Shown one piece after another: positions 15,796 to 24,754 of a stretch of 64,000 nt of DNA. Source of the DNA: Phenylobacterium sp. (GTDB lineage Bacteria; Pseudomonadota; Alphaproteobacteria; Caulobacterales; Caulobacteraceae); assembly GCF_030693625.1 (NCBI RefSeq), contig NZ_JAUYAF010000070.1, forward strand, positions 62,001 through 126,000. The letters are read 5' to 3'. Made by a program: the position numbers and the translations under genes. The stretch's first letter is position 1. Each line of letters starts with the position of its first letter. A model generated the notes under the pieces. That model was not told the DNA's origin, did no database searches, and saw nothing but the letters and a program-made list of their open reading frames with translations.

Positions 15796-17175
15796 CTAGG
15801 CCGCCGCGCTGTCGGTGGCGGGTTTGACCGCCCCCAGGGCGGCGGCGGCGCGGCGGCGGATCACGTCGCCGGCGCGCGCGTCGCGCAGCAGGGTCGAGCA
15901 GTCGGCCGCCACGCCCAGGAAGACGCGGGCCACCTCGGGATCGGGGACCTCACCCTCGCGCAACAGGGCCAGGACCTCCTCGACATAGTCGTCGATGGTC
16001 TCGCCAACCTTCTCCACCACCTTGGTGCGGGTGGAGGCGAAGCCGCCATAGTTGGCGCTGGAGCGAACCGACTCCAGGAAGGTCAGCAGGGTGATGGCTC
16101 GAGTGACGGCCTTCTCGTCGGGCTCGCCGGTCAGGCGGGGCAGGCTCTTCATCATGCGGGCGACGCGCACGCTGTGGGACGGCAGGGCCTGGCCGATGAT
16201 CTTGTCGCACTCGCGCAGGCGGCCCTCGACCACGCCGGCCAGGCTCTTCTTCTGCTTCTGGACGCGGCCGCCCCAGCCGCCTTCCTTGCCGAGTTCGACC
16301 GAGTTCTCGATCTCGGCGATCTGCAGGGTGATCAGTTCGACGACCGCGCCGGCGTCGCGGCCGGCCTGGGGCCCGCCGGCCAGGTCGAGCTGAGCCACCT
16401 TGATGAGGTTCTTGTCGATGTCGTCCATCAGCTGCTCGGCGAAGGCCGAGAACTCCGAGGCGGCCAGGTAGTGTTCGGTGGGACGGTCCATTACCGCCGA
16501 GACGATGCGCAGGATGGTCCAGGGCTCGGCGAGCTGGGCGGCCAGCATCGTGAAGAACCGCGGGCCGGCGTCGTCGGAGATGGCGACGGCGTCCTTGTAG
16601 GCCAGGCGGGCGGCTGCGGCGCGTTCATCGGTGGTGCGGCTGATCCATTCGGGCAGCCGCAGGGTGGCCTCGCGAATGATGGGCGAGAGGGCCAGGCAGG
16701 AGATCAGCAGCTCGGCGCCGTTCTCGCGGCTGGCGTCGGCCAGGTCGGCGGCGGCGGCGAAGTCGCGCTGCTGACGCTCGCGCAGAGCTTCGACGGCGGC
16801 GGCCGCCAGGATGTCGAAGGGTTCGGTGGAGGTCTCGTCGGCCCGATAGTCGGTGAGGGTCCGTTCAGCCTTCAGGACCTCGGTGGGGCAGGTCTCCTTC
16901 AGGCCGCGCCAGATGAGGGCCAGGACGCGGGGCGGGAAGATGATCTGGTTCGGCTCGGCGGCGCGGGCCACGCAGAGGGGCGCGATGGGGGAAAGGACGG
17001 CGTTGCGCAGGCGGCGGTCGGCCACCTCGCTCTCCACCAGACGGCGGACGCCGGCCAGGACCGAGTCACCGGAGGCCGACGCCAAAGCGTTCTGCAATCC
17101 GCCCACGATCTTGTCGGGGGCGGATTCGACCAGGTGACGCACGATTTCGATCTTGCGGTCGGACAGACCGGACAT
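15796..17175 (-). CDS. Conserved helical protein of unknown function
   Basis: A 459-residue, predominantly alpha-helical soluble protein with no signal peptide or membrane segment and no family I can name. Features include an N-terminal MSGLSDRKIEIVRHLVESAPDKIVGGLQNAL, repeated Ala/Leu-rich helices, and a central basic turn GGWGGRVQKQKKSLAGVVEGRLRECDK (~300-325). ATG at 17175 has GGAG about 9 bases upstream. It stands alone between the AbgT gene and the PhoQ-like kinase. Codon use looks like the neighbours, so it is probably resident rather than acquired. Function unknown. Confidence 0.8.
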   Translation of the reverse strand: MSGLSDRKIEIVRHLVESAPDKIVGGLQNALASASGDSVLAGVRRLVESEVADRRLRNAVLSPIAPLCVARAAEPNQIIFPPRVLALIWRGLKETCPTEVLKAERTLTDYRADETSTEPFDILAAAAVEALRERQQRDFAAAADLADASRENGAELLISCLALSPIIREATLRLPEWISRTTDERAAAARLAYKDAVAISDDAGPRFFTMLAAQLAEPWTILRIVSAVMDRPTEHYLAASEFSAFAEQLMDDIDKNLIKVAQLDLAGGPQAGRDAGAVVELITLQIAEIENSVELGKEGGWGGRVQKQKKSLAGVVEGRLRECDKIIGQALPSHSVRVARMMKSLPRLTGEPDEKAVTRAITLLTFLESVRSSANYGGFASTRTKVVEKVGETIDDYVEEVLALLREGEVPDPEVARVFLGVAADCSTLLRDARAGDVIRRRAAAALGAVKPATDSAAA

Positions 17176-17259
17176 GGGAACGCTCCAGACGCGATCCGGG
17201 GCACGCGTCACTGGAGAACATGGTTCGAGGCGAGTTAAGGCTTTCCAAAGACTGAGGAA

Positions 17260-18648
17260 TCAAGCCTCGGCCCGAGGCAGCTCCAAAACCACCGAAAGGC
17301 CGCCCAGCCTGGCTTGGTCCAGCTTCAGCGCGCCGCCATAGGCGCGGGCGAGCTCGTCCATAATGTTGAGCCCGAGGCCGGAGCCTGGCGCGCTTTCGTC
17401 CAGACGGGCGCCGCGCTGCACGGCGGCCTCGCGCTCGGCGGGGGTCAGACCCGGCCCATCGTCCTCGACCGAGAGCCTCAGCCACTCGGGCGAGACCATC
17501 TCGGCCCGGACCCGGACCCGAGCCTTGCACCATTTGGTGGCGTTCTCCATGGCGTTGCCGGCCAGCTCCAGCAGGTCCTGCCGCTCCCCCAGGAAATAGA
17601 GGTCGTCGGCGGCGTCCCAGTCGATGGTGACGCCCTTGTCCTGGAAGATGCGCTCCAGGGTCCGCGAGAGTTCGTCCAACACATCGGCGACGGAGGTGCG
17701 CTCGCCCGAGCCCTGGGTGCGGGCGGCGGCGCGCGCGCGGCGCAGGTGGTGGTCGACCTGCTGGCGCATGGCCTCCGACTGGCGGGTCACCACGTCGGCC
17801 AGGGGCCCCGGCTGGGCCTGGGACTCGGCCAGCATCACCGACAGCGGGGTCTTGAGCGCATGGGCCAGGTTGCCGACGTGGGTCCGCTGGCGCTCCACGA
17901 CCTCCTGGTTGTGGGCCATCAGGGCGTTGAGCTCATCGGCCAGGGGCTTCAGTTCGGTGGGATAGGCGCCCTCGATCCGCTCGCGCTTGCCGCGCCGGAC
18001 ATAGGCCACCTCGTGGCGCAGGGCGAACAGCGGGTTCAGGCCCACCCGGACCTGGATCACCACGGCGGCCACCATACCGATCCCCAGCAGCAGGAAGGCC
18101 ACCGACGTTGCGGTGACGAAGTTGCGGATATCCCGGTCGACCGGGCTGCGGTCCTCGGCGGCCATGAACACCACCGGCGACTCGCCGCCCGGCAGCTCGG
18201 CCCGGGTGGCCATGGCGCGCAGGGGTTCGTTCAGGGGGCCGCGGGTGTCGTAGAAGATCGGCTTGCCGGGGTCAGCCGCCAGCCGCAGGGCGAGATCCGG
18301 GGGCGACTTCAGCTCGCTGTCCCACAGGGAGCGGGAGCGGACGCGGGCCCGCAGCACCCCGTTCACCGGCTCGCTGATCTGCCAGTACTTGCCGGAATAG
18401 GCGCGCAGGGCCCGCAGGTCGGTGAAGGCCGGACCGACCGGTCGCTTGGTGGCCTGGTCGATGGTGGCGCCGGCGGTGAGGTTGTCGATCAGCTCGGCCA
18501 GGCCCTGGTCGAACCGCCGGATCGCCGCCTGCTGGAACAGCATGGAGAGCACCAGGGCCGTCACCAGCAGCACCGCCAGCGACCAGCCGGCGGCCAGGAT
18601 CACCAGCCGGCGGACAAGGGACGGGCGGCGGAGGAACTCGAATTTCAC
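17260..18648 (-). CDS. PhoQ-like sensor histidine kinase
   Basis: A 462-residue membrane kinase. Helix 1 spans ~17-37, an extracytoplasmic sensor ~40-180 and helix 2 ~181-200, followed by a HAMP-like linker. H263 lies in the PhoQ/CreC-style box GNLAHALKTPLSVMLAE. The ATP lid includes DDGPGLTPAE and GSGLGLNIMDELA. The start overlaps the stop of the upstream regulator by 4 bases, a coupled two-component operon. The PepSY protein two genes upstream probably belongs to the same regulon. The stimulus, possibly cations or envelope perturbation, is inferred from family only. Confidence 0.9.
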   Translation of the reverse strand: MKFEFLRRPSLVRRLVILAAGWSLAVLLVTALVLSMLFQQAAIRRFDQGLAELIDNLTAGATIDQATKRPVGPAFTDLRALRAYSGKYWQISEPVNGVLRARVRSRSLWDSELKSPPDLALRLAADPGKPIFYDTRGPLNEPLRAMATRAELPGGESPVVFMAAEDRSPVDRDIRNFVTATSVAFLLLGIGMVAAVVIQVRVGLNPLFALRHEVAYVRRGKRERIEGAYPTELKPLADELNALMAHNQEVVERQRTHVGNLAHALKTPLSVMLAESQAQPGPLADVVTRQSEAMRQQVDHHLRRARAAARTQGSGERTSVADVLDELSRTLERIFQDKGVTIDWDAADDLYFLGERQDLLELAGNAMENATKWCKARVRVRAEMVSPEWLRLSVEDDGPGLTPAEREAAVQRGARLDESAPGSGLGLNIMDELARAYGGALKLDQARLGGLSVVLELPRAEA

Positions 18649-19337
18649 GCGCCGGCCGCCTGGTCCTCCAGCTCTTCCGGCGGGGCGGTCAGGCGGTAGC
18701 CCAGGCCGCGCACCGTATCGATGCGGTCGGCGCCGATCTTCTTGCGAACCCGGCCGATGAACACCTCGATGGTGTTAGAATCCCGGTCGAAGTCCTGGTC
18801 GTAGAGGTGCTCCACCAGCTCGGTGCGGCTGATCACCCGGCCCTGATGCATCATCAGATAGTGCAGCAGGCGGTATTCCAGGGAGGTGAGCCGCAGGGGC
18901 TCGCCATTGACCGTGGCGCGCGCCGCGCGGGGGTCCAGGCGCAGGCCGCCCACCGACAGGCTGGGGGCGGCGTGGCCGGCGGAGCGGCGCAGCAGGGCCC
19001 GCAGGCGGGCCAGCAGCTCCTCGGTATGGAAGGGCTTGGTGAGATAGTCGTCGGCGCCGGCGTCGAAGCCCGCGACCTTCTCGCTCCAGGCGCCGCGGGC
19101 GGTGAGGATCAGCACCGGGGTGGCGACATTGCCCCGCCGCCAGCGCTCCAGCACCGACACCCCGTCCACCTTGGGCAGGCCGAGATCGAGGATGACGGCG
19201 TCATAGGGTTCGGTCTCGCCAAGGAACTGGGCTTCCTCGCCGTCGCCCGCGTGATCGACGGCGTAGCCGGCGTCGCCCAGGGCGGACTTCAGTTGCCGCG
19301 AGAGGTCCGGATCGTCTTCGACCAGTAGGATGCGCAT
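18645..19337 (-). CDS. PhoP-like OmpR-family response regulator
   Basis: A 230-residue regulator. Receiver: EDD at 7-9, phospho-acceptor D51 (AVILDLGLPKVDG), T79 (LILTAR) and K101 (YLTKPF). The winged-helix effector domain runs ~130-220 and has RTELVEHLYDQDFDRDSNTIEVFIGRVRKKIG and TVRGLGYRL. It overlaps the kinase gene downstream, forming a standard two-component operon. The PepSY-domain gene begins 72 bases further upstream on the same strand and is a likely target or sensory accessory. Confidence 0.92.
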   Translation of the reverse strand: MRILLVEDDPDLSRQLKSALGDAGYAVDHAGDGEEAQFLGETEPYDAVILDLGLPKVDGVSVLERWRRGNVATPVLILTARGAWSEKVAGFDAGADDYLTKPFHTEELLARLRALLRRSAGHAAPSLSVGGLRLDPRAARATVNGEPLRLTSLEYRLLHYLMMHQGRVISRTELVEHLYDQDFDRDSNTIEVFIGRVRKKIGADRIDTVRGLGYRLTAPPEELEDQAAGA

Positions 19338-19408
19338 GGAGTCCCTCCAGAGCGTGACAGCCGAAAGTGGAAGCCGGTCTCGGCGCCCGTCACGCTCAAA
19401 CTAAAAGC

Positions 19409-19744
19409 CTAGCCGCCTTCGCGCGACAGAATCTGACCGCTCTCGGCGTCGACGATGAAGATCATCACCCGCCCGTCGGGGGTCTGCCACTGAACGAAAT
19501 AGGCAGGGCGGCCGGAATAGTCGCCCATGGTGGTGTTGAGCTGACGGCCGGGGGTGCGCGCGGCGATGCGGCTGATGACCTGGGACAACGGCACCTGACG
19601 GCCGCCGCGCACGGCGGCGCGCGCCTGGTCCTGGTCACCACGGGCGCCGTAGGACGGCCGCCCGTAGTCCGGATAGCCCTGCGCCTGGGACACCACCGGG
19701 GTGAGCGCCAGGAGAAGGACGGCTATGGCGAGTGAACGCTTCAT
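19409..19744 (-). CDS. Secreted PepSY-domain protein
   Basis: A 111-residue exported protein. The signal peptide MKRSLAIAVLLLALTPVVSQAQG cleaves near residue 22. The body is a PepSY unit: PLSQVISRIAARTPGRQLNTTMGDYSGRPAYFVQWQTPDGRVMIFIVDAESGQILS. PepSY proteins beside PhoPQ-type systems are common and may modulate the sensor or a periplasmic protease. ATG at 19744 was chosen for the signal peptide; the frame extends upstream without family support. It lies directly upstream of the regulator gene, same strand. Confidence 0.85.
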   Translation of the reverse strand: MKRSLAIAVLLLALTPVVSQAQGYPDYGRPSYGARGDQDQARAAVRGGRQVPLSQVISRIAARTPGRQLNTTMGDYSGRPAYFVQWQTPDGRVMIFIVDAESGQILSREGG

Positions 19745-19953
19745 GCCCAGAGGTTTAGAGCTCCGCGACTGAACCCAGCCTGAATGAGAGGGGTTATGCA
19801 GGCGGTGCGGCGCTCTGTCACGCCGAAGCCGCGTGGAAGGCGAACGCAAGGGGGCGGAGCCACCGCCGACCTGGCCGGTTCCACCGCGATGGCTCCCTTG
19901 GGAGGCCAGTCCCATGGCTGCCGATAGCCTAAGCCGGCGAGACCCCCTAGAAG

Positions 19954-21072
19954 ATGTCGGCAGAAGCGCGCCATACCGGCAGGCCCACGGTCCAGATGCC
20001 CACAGACGAGCCCCCAACCAGCATCGAGCAGCTGCTAGACAGCCCTGACCTCGCCGCGGCCCTCGGAAACGAACGTTTCAAGCAGTTCCTCGACCAGGTG
20101 CCGATCGCGGTGGCGGTCTCGGAACTGAACCCGGTCGAACGGGTGATCTACGCGAATCTGGAGTTCGAGCGGCTGTCGGGCCAGCTGAACACCACCGTGC
20201 TCGGCCATGGATGGCAGAGCCTGCCCGGCGAGGCGGCTCCGCCCCAGTCCCCGAGGTCGATGGGCGAGGCGATCGCCAAGGGGCGCGACTATCTCGGGTC
20301 CTTCAACATGCCGCATAGCGATGTCGGGATGATGGTGGACGCCTGGTCCAACATCATTGAGGACGACGAAGGCAAGCCCGCCTTCCGGCTGGTGGCGCTG
20401 ATCGCGGCCGCCAAGCGGGACCCTTCGATGCTCACCACCCTGGAGGAGCAGGTCAGGGAGAAGGACACCCAACTGCTGGAGCTTCAGCATCGGGTGAAGA
20501 ACAATCTGCAGATGATCACCGCCCTGATCCGGGTGGAGGCCCGCGGGGTCACCGATCTTTCCACCGGCGAGGGTTTCGACCGTCTGGCCGGTCGGGTGGA
20601 GGCCCTGGGCCTGCTGTATCGCGCGCTGGGGGATTCCGCCGGTGAGGGCGTGGTCGATCTCGGCATCTATCTCAGCGAAATCGCATCGGCCGTGATGCGC
20701 GCCCATGCCGTCGAGGGCATCCACCTCGATATGCAGGTGGACACCTGGCTGGTCTCCCTTGATGTCGCCATGCCCACGGGCCTGGTGGTCAACGAACTGC
20801 TGACCAATACGCTCAAGCACGCGTTCCAGGGCCGCGACGGCGGAACCATCACCCTGCACAGCACCAGCGAGACCGGCGGAGGTTGCCGCGTCCTGGTGGC
20901 TGATGATGGGGTGGGCCTGCCCGAGGGCTATGTCTGGCCCAAGCAGGGCAAGCTCTCGGCCCTCATCGTCCGCTCCCTGCTGCAGAACGCCCGGGCGCAC
21001 ATGAACGTCACCTCGTCCCCCGGCAAGGGCATGCAGGTGGAGATCACTTTCGACTGGGCCGACGCGGCCTGA
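19954..21072 (+). CDS. Soluble PAS-containing HisKA_2-type sensor histidine kinase
   Basis: A 372-residue cytoplasmic kinase. The N-terminal PAS-like domain (~40-155) contains QVPIAVAVSELNPVERVIYANLEFERLSG. It is followed by the HisKA_2 phospho-acceptor box with H179 in LLELQHRVKNNLQMITALI. The ATP domain has NELLTNTLKHAFQGRDGG and VADDGVGLPEGY. This type (LovK/PhyK-like relatives) often feeds the general stress response through PhyR, but no phyR/nepR/ecfG genes adjoin it. Start uncertain: ATG 19954 or ATG 19996; neither has a strong ribosome site. Confidence 0.87.
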   Translation: MSAEARHTGRPTVQMPTDEPPTSIEQLLDSPDLAAALGNERFKQFLDQVPIAVAVSELNPVERVIYANLEFERLSGQLNTTVLGHGWQSLPGEAAPPQSPRSMGEAIAKGRDYLGSFNMPHSDVGMMVDAWSNIIEDDEGKPAFRLVALIAAAKRDPSMLTTLEEQVREKDTQLLELQHRVKNNLQMITALIRVEARGVTDLSTGEGFDRLAGRVEALGLLYRALGDSAGEGVVDLGIYLSEIASAVMRAHAVEGIHLDMQVDTWLVSLDVAMPTGLVVNELLTNTLKHAFQGRDGGTITLHSTSETGGGCRVLVADDGVGLPEGYVWPKQGKLSALIVRSLLQNARAHMNVTSSPGKGMQVEITFDWADAA

Positions 21073-21111
21073 GGGTTCGGGCGCGCCGCGTCGTCGCCCT
21101 GTCGCGTCGGT

Positions 21112-22503
21112 TCAGGAGGGCGGCGCCCCGCCGGTGGCCAGATAATAGGCCACACCCGCCGCGGCGCAGCCCAGCAGCAAGGGAATGACGCCCACCTTGA
21201 ATCGGAAGGCCGCAACTCCGGCGGCCAGGGACAGCAGCAGACCCGGGAGGTTCACCGACGCCAGGTCGGGAACGTCCAGCGTCATGGGACCGATCCGGAC
21301 AGACGCCACCTGGGCGAACAGGACGTGGAGCGCAAACCAGATGGCGAGATTGAGGATCACCCCCACCACAGCCGCGGTGATCGCCGCCAGCGCGGCGTTG
21401 AGCGCCCTGGCGCCCCGCAGGGCTTCGACGAAGGGGGCGCCGAGGAATATCCAAAGGAAACAGGGCACGAAGGTCACCCAGGTGGTGAGGATGCCCCCCA
21501 GCACGCCCGCGGTGAGCGGGTCCATGCCGGCGGCGTTCCTGTAGGCGCCCATGAAGCCCACGAACTGGGTGACGATGATCAGGGGGCCCGGCGTAGTCTC
21601 GGCCATGCCCAGGCCGTCGAGCATCTCGCCGGGCTTGAGCCAACCATAGGTCTGCACCGCCTCCTGGGCGACATAGGCCAGGACAGCGTAGGCGCCGCCG
21701 AAGGTGACCACCGCCATCTTCGAGAAGAACACCGCGATCTCGGAAAAGACGTTGTCCCATCCGAAGGTGAGACCGAGCCCCAGGACGGGCGTGAGCCACA
21801 GCAGCGCCAGGACGGCGCCGGTCTGAAGCGCCCAGATCAGGTGGGGTCGCGCGTGGTCCGGCGTCTCCTCGCCCAGGACGGTGTCGGCGTCCGCCACCTC
21901 ATGGGTCACCTTCGGACCGTGGCCGCCGCCGACGAGGAACGCCTTCATCCGGGCCCGGCCGCCGAGGAAGCCGATAAGTCCCGCAGCCAGGATGATGACC
22001 GGGAACGGAATGTCGAAGGCGTAGATGCCGACGAACGCCGCGGCCGCGAGCCCGATCATGACGGGGTTCCTGAGCGACCGGCCGCCGACCCGGATCACCG
22101 CCTGGAGAACCACCACCAGCACCGCGGCCTTGAGGCCGAAGAAGAGCGCGCTGACCGGGCCCGCGCCTCCGTACAGGGCATAGAGGATGCTGAGCGCCAT
22201 GATCGCCAGGAAGCCCGGCAGCACGAACAACAGGCCGGCCACCAGGCCCCCCGCCGTCCGATGCATCAGCCAGCCGATATAAATGGCGAGCTGCTGGGCC
22301 TCGGGCCCCGGAAGCAGCATGCAGTAGTTGAGGGCGTGCAGGAACCGCCGCTCCCCGAGCCACCGCTTCTCCTCCACCAGGATACGGTGCATCACCGCGA
22401 TCTGGCCGGCCGGGCCGCCGAAGCTGAGGGCCGCGATGCGCGCCCAGGTCTTCACCGCCTCCCCGAACGGAACGGCGGGCGGGCGGACTGAGGTCTCGCT
22501 CAT
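21112..22503 (-). CDS. chrA: Chromate transporter ChrA, long type
   Basis: A 463-residue polytopic membrane protein of the CHR family, which expels chromate. It has the duplicated architecture of long ChrA proteins: the first half opens with WARIAALSFGGPAGQIAVMHR and LNYCMLLPGPEAQQLAIYIGW, the second with FFSKMAVVTFGGAYAVLAYVAQEAV and GLGMAETTPGPLIIVTQFVGFMGAY. ATG at 22503 has GAGGG upstream and is preferred to earlier frame openings. It is monocistronic, convergent with the HisKA_2 kinase. No chrB regulator adjoins it. Confidence 0.93.
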   Translation of the reverse strand: MSETSVRPPAVPFGEAVKTWARIAALSFGGPAGQIAVMHRILVEEKRWLGERRFLHALNYCMLLPGPEAQQLAIYIGWLMHRTAGGLVAGLLFVLPGFLAIMALSILYALYGGAGPVSALFFGLKAAVLVVVLQAVIRVGGRSLRNPVMIGLAAAAFVGIYAFDIPFPVIILAAGLIGFLGGRARMKAFLVGGGHGPKVTHEVADADTVLGEETPDHARPHLIWALQTGAVLALLWLTPVLGLGLTFGWDNVFSEIAVFFSKMAVVTFGGAYAVLAYVAQEAVQTYGWLKPGEMLDGLGMAETTPGPLIIVTQFVGFMGAYRNAAGMDPLTAGVLGGILTTWVTFVPCFLWIFLGAPFVEALRGARALNAALAAITAAVVGVILNLAIWFALHVLFAQVASVRIGPMTLDVPDLASVNLPGLLLSLAAGVAAFRFKVGVIPLLLGCAAAGVAYYLATGGAPPS

Positions 22504-22748
22504 CGGGGCGCCCTCGGAACGGCGAGAGCCGTCATCTGAGGGGTGAAGCTCAAGTATGATGGTCGGCCACAAGCCATGCGCCTGCTCCCTGCGGAGATGC
22601 GCGGTCGTTGGGCCAAGGCCTGTCCGGGACACCGCTCCCTCCCGGTCTTTCCACGGCTAGGGCAAAGCCACGCGAATGGCAACCGGTGGGAGGCGACGGG
22701 TCCTGATCGACCGGAGGCTGCCTCTTGGACGCCGCCGGAACGCGCCCT

Positions 22749-23681
22749 CTAGCGCCGCCGCGCGGTGTAGGGCCGCTCGGCGCGCCAGGTCTCGGCGAAG
22801 GCCTCCAGCTCAGGGTCGATGGCCTCCGGCAGCATCAGGACGATGCGGGCCAGGAGGTCGCCACGCTTGCCCTTGGCGTCCGACAGGCCCCGTCCCTTGA
22901 GGCGCAGGGATGACCCACCGCCCTTTGGAACCGAGACATTGACGGGGCCGTCAGGGGTCGGCGCCTGGACCTTGCCGCCGAGGATGGCGTCGGGAATCGA
23001 GACCGGCAGGTCCATCACCAGGTTGTCGCCCTCGCGCCGGAAGATCGAGTGGGGCCGAATGGTGAGCTCGATGAAGGCGTCGCCCGGCCCTGCCCGTCCC
23101 GGCGAGCCCTGCCCCTTAAGGCGCAGGGTCTGGCCCTCCTCCGCCCCCTTGGGAATAGAGACATCGATGGTGCGGCCGTCGGAGAAGGCGATGCGCTTCT
23201 TGGGGCCGTGGATGGTGTCTTCCAGGTCGATCTCGAGCTTGGCGCGCACGTCGGCGCCGCGCTGGGAGAAGCCGCCGAAGCCGCCGCCCTGCCCGCCCTG
23301 GGCGCCGCCGCGCGCGCTGCGGCCGAGGATTTCACTAAGGATGTCGTTGAGATCGACGTCGGGTCCCTCGGCCTGGCCGCGAGGGCTCCAGCCGCCGCCA
23401 GGCTGGCCCCAGGGCCCGCCGCCGCCACCGCCGCCGCCGAAGCCACGCGAGGTCTCACGGCCGTCGGCGTCGATCTCGCCGGCGTCGAACTTCTTGCGCT
23501 TGTCGGGGTCACCGACGATGTCGAAGGCGGCGCTGACCCGCTTGAACTTTTCTTCCGAGGCCTTGTCCCCCGGATTGGTGTCGGGGTGATGCTTCTTGGC
23601 CAGCTTGCGGAACGCCTTGCGGACCTCGTCGGCGCTCGCGCCACGGGTCACGCCAAGTTCCTGATAGGGATCGCCAGCCAA
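22749..23681 (-). CDS. DnaJ/CbpA-like Hsp40 co-chaperone
   Basis: A 310-residue Hsp40. The J-domain at ~3-68 (DPYQELGVTRGASADEVRKAFRKLAKKHHPDTNPG) carries the HPD tripeptide that activates DnaK. A Gly-rich stretch follows (~90-110), then two beta-sandwich client-binding domains (KLEIDLEDTIHGPKKRI... and the repeat near 225). The Cys-rich zinc domain of true DnaJ is absent, so it is a CbpA-type (class II) protein. A TTG start at 23681 is chosen: GGAAGG lies about 9 bases upstream and the protein then begins directly at the J-domain; a further TTG at 23726 would add 15 residues. Confidence 0.9.
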   Translation of the reverse strand: MAGDPYQELGVTRGASADEVRKAFRKLAKKHHPDTNPGDKASEEKFKRVSAAFDIVGDPDKRKKFDAGEIDADGRETSRGFGGGGGGGGPWGQPGGGWSPRGQAEGPDVDLNDILSEILGRSARGGAQGGQGGGFGGFSQRGADVRAKLEIDLEDTIHGPKKRIAFSDGRTIDVSIPKGAEEGQTLRLKGQGSPGRAGPGDAFIELTIRPHSIFRREGDNLVMDLPVSIPDAILGGKVQAPTPDGPVNVSVPKGGGSSLRLKGRGLSDAKGKRGDLLARIVLMLPEAIDPELEAFAETWRAERPYTARRR

Positions 23682-23828
23682 GAGAGAAAAACCTTCCAGT
23701 TCGCAGGGAGAATGCGTGGCCTTCAATTAGGCTGTTTGGACCCAGGCGCAAGAGCGGATGTGATAAAAATGCCACATACGCGGGCCGGCGCCGAACCGTT
23801 AGCCTCCACCCATCCGGACCGGGGCGCC

Positions 23829-24239
23829 ATGAGCATCGTCAAACTCTTCCTCTGGCCCCGGGGCCGCATCGGCCGGCTCAGCTTCTGGCGCGGCCTGCTG
23901 GTGGTGTTGCTGGCCGCCTTCGCGGCGGACCTCGCAAACTACATGGCCGGGATGATCCATCCGTTACAGATGCGATTCTACCTGGCGCTGGCTTGCCTGT
24001 TCGTCTGGCTGTGCCTGGCGGCCAAGCGGCTGGAGGACGCCGGGCGCTCCCGCTTCCTGGCGGCGATCCCCGCGGCGCTGCTGATCGCGGGCCTGGCCAG
24101 CGTGGCCTTCCTGGTGGGGGCGCTGGACGGACGCGGCCCGGCGCCGACCACGATGATCGGATTCTTCGGGCCGCTGGCGGGGGTGGCGGCGTTCCTGGGC
24201 GCGACCCTGTGGATCGGGCTGGCCAAGACGAAGGCCTAG
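23829..24239 (+). CDS. DUF805-family membrane protein
   Basis: A 136-residue membrane protein. The opening [21 protein letters not shown] is the DUF805 hallmark (GRIGR-x-FW). Four transmembrane helices follow, with [21 protein letters not shown] in the second loop (the K/R-R-L-xD-xG-RS motif). Function is unknown across the family. Its stop codon overlaps the stop of the convergent YcgN-family gene (CTAG at 24236-24239). Confidence 0.85.
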   Translation: MSIVKLFLWPRGRIGRLSFWRGLLVVLLAAFAADLANYMAGMIHPLQMRFYLALACLFVWLCLAAKRLEDAGRSRFLAAIPAALLIAGLASVAFLVGALDGRGPAPTTMIGFFGPLAGVAAFLGATLWIGLAKTKA

Positions 24240-24700
24240 TCGTCGCCGCGCTCTTCCATGAGGTCGTAGGCGACGTAGGCCATGGCGTCCTCAGGGTCTT
24301 CGAGCTCGTCCTCGCTGATGGTCTCGCCTCGAACGGAGACGCCGGCGCGGTGGACACTCTCCGGATCGCCGGAGATCAGCGGGTGCCAGTCGGCCAGGCC
24401 CCGGCCCTCATTGATCCGCCGGTAGGCGCAGGACAGCGGCATCCACTGGAGCTGGTCGACGTTTTGCGGCGTCAGTTTTATGCAGTCGGGGACATGTTTC
24501 TTTCGCCCAACATAGTTACTGCAGGTGCAGGTCCCGGCGTCGAGCAATCGGCAATGCACGCGGGTGGGGATGATCTCGCCGGAATCCTCATCCTCGAAGC
24601 GAACGAGGCAGCAAAGCCCGCAACCGTCGCATAGGCTTTCCCACTCCGGCCCCGTCATCTGGCGGAGTGATTTCGTTTCCCAGTAAGGTCTCGTCGCCAT
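24236..24700 (-). CDS. YcgN-family cysteine-cluster protein (UPF0260)
   Basis: A 154-residue soluble protein of the YcgN/YkgJ zinc- or iron-cluster family. Conserved Cys groups are CDGCGLCC (~24-31), [15 protein letters not shown] (~49-63) and DCIKLTP (~72-78), followed by [23 protein letters not shown]. Family members are poorly characterised. It overlaps the DUF805 gene tail to tail by 4 bases and diverges from the penicillin-binding protein gene. ATG at 24700. Confidence 0.9.
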   Translation of the reverse strand: MATRPYWETKSLRQMTGPEWESLCDGCGLCCLVRFEDEDSGEIIPTRVHCRLLDAGTCTCSNYVGRKKHVPDCIKLTPQNVDQLQWMPLSCAYRRINEGRGLADWHPLISGDPESVHRAGVSVRGETISEDELEDPEDAMAYVAYDLMEERGDD

Positions 24701-24754
24701 GCTATGGGCGTCCTAAACCAAAAGCGTCCCTGCCGCCCCTTGTTAGTTTGACCC

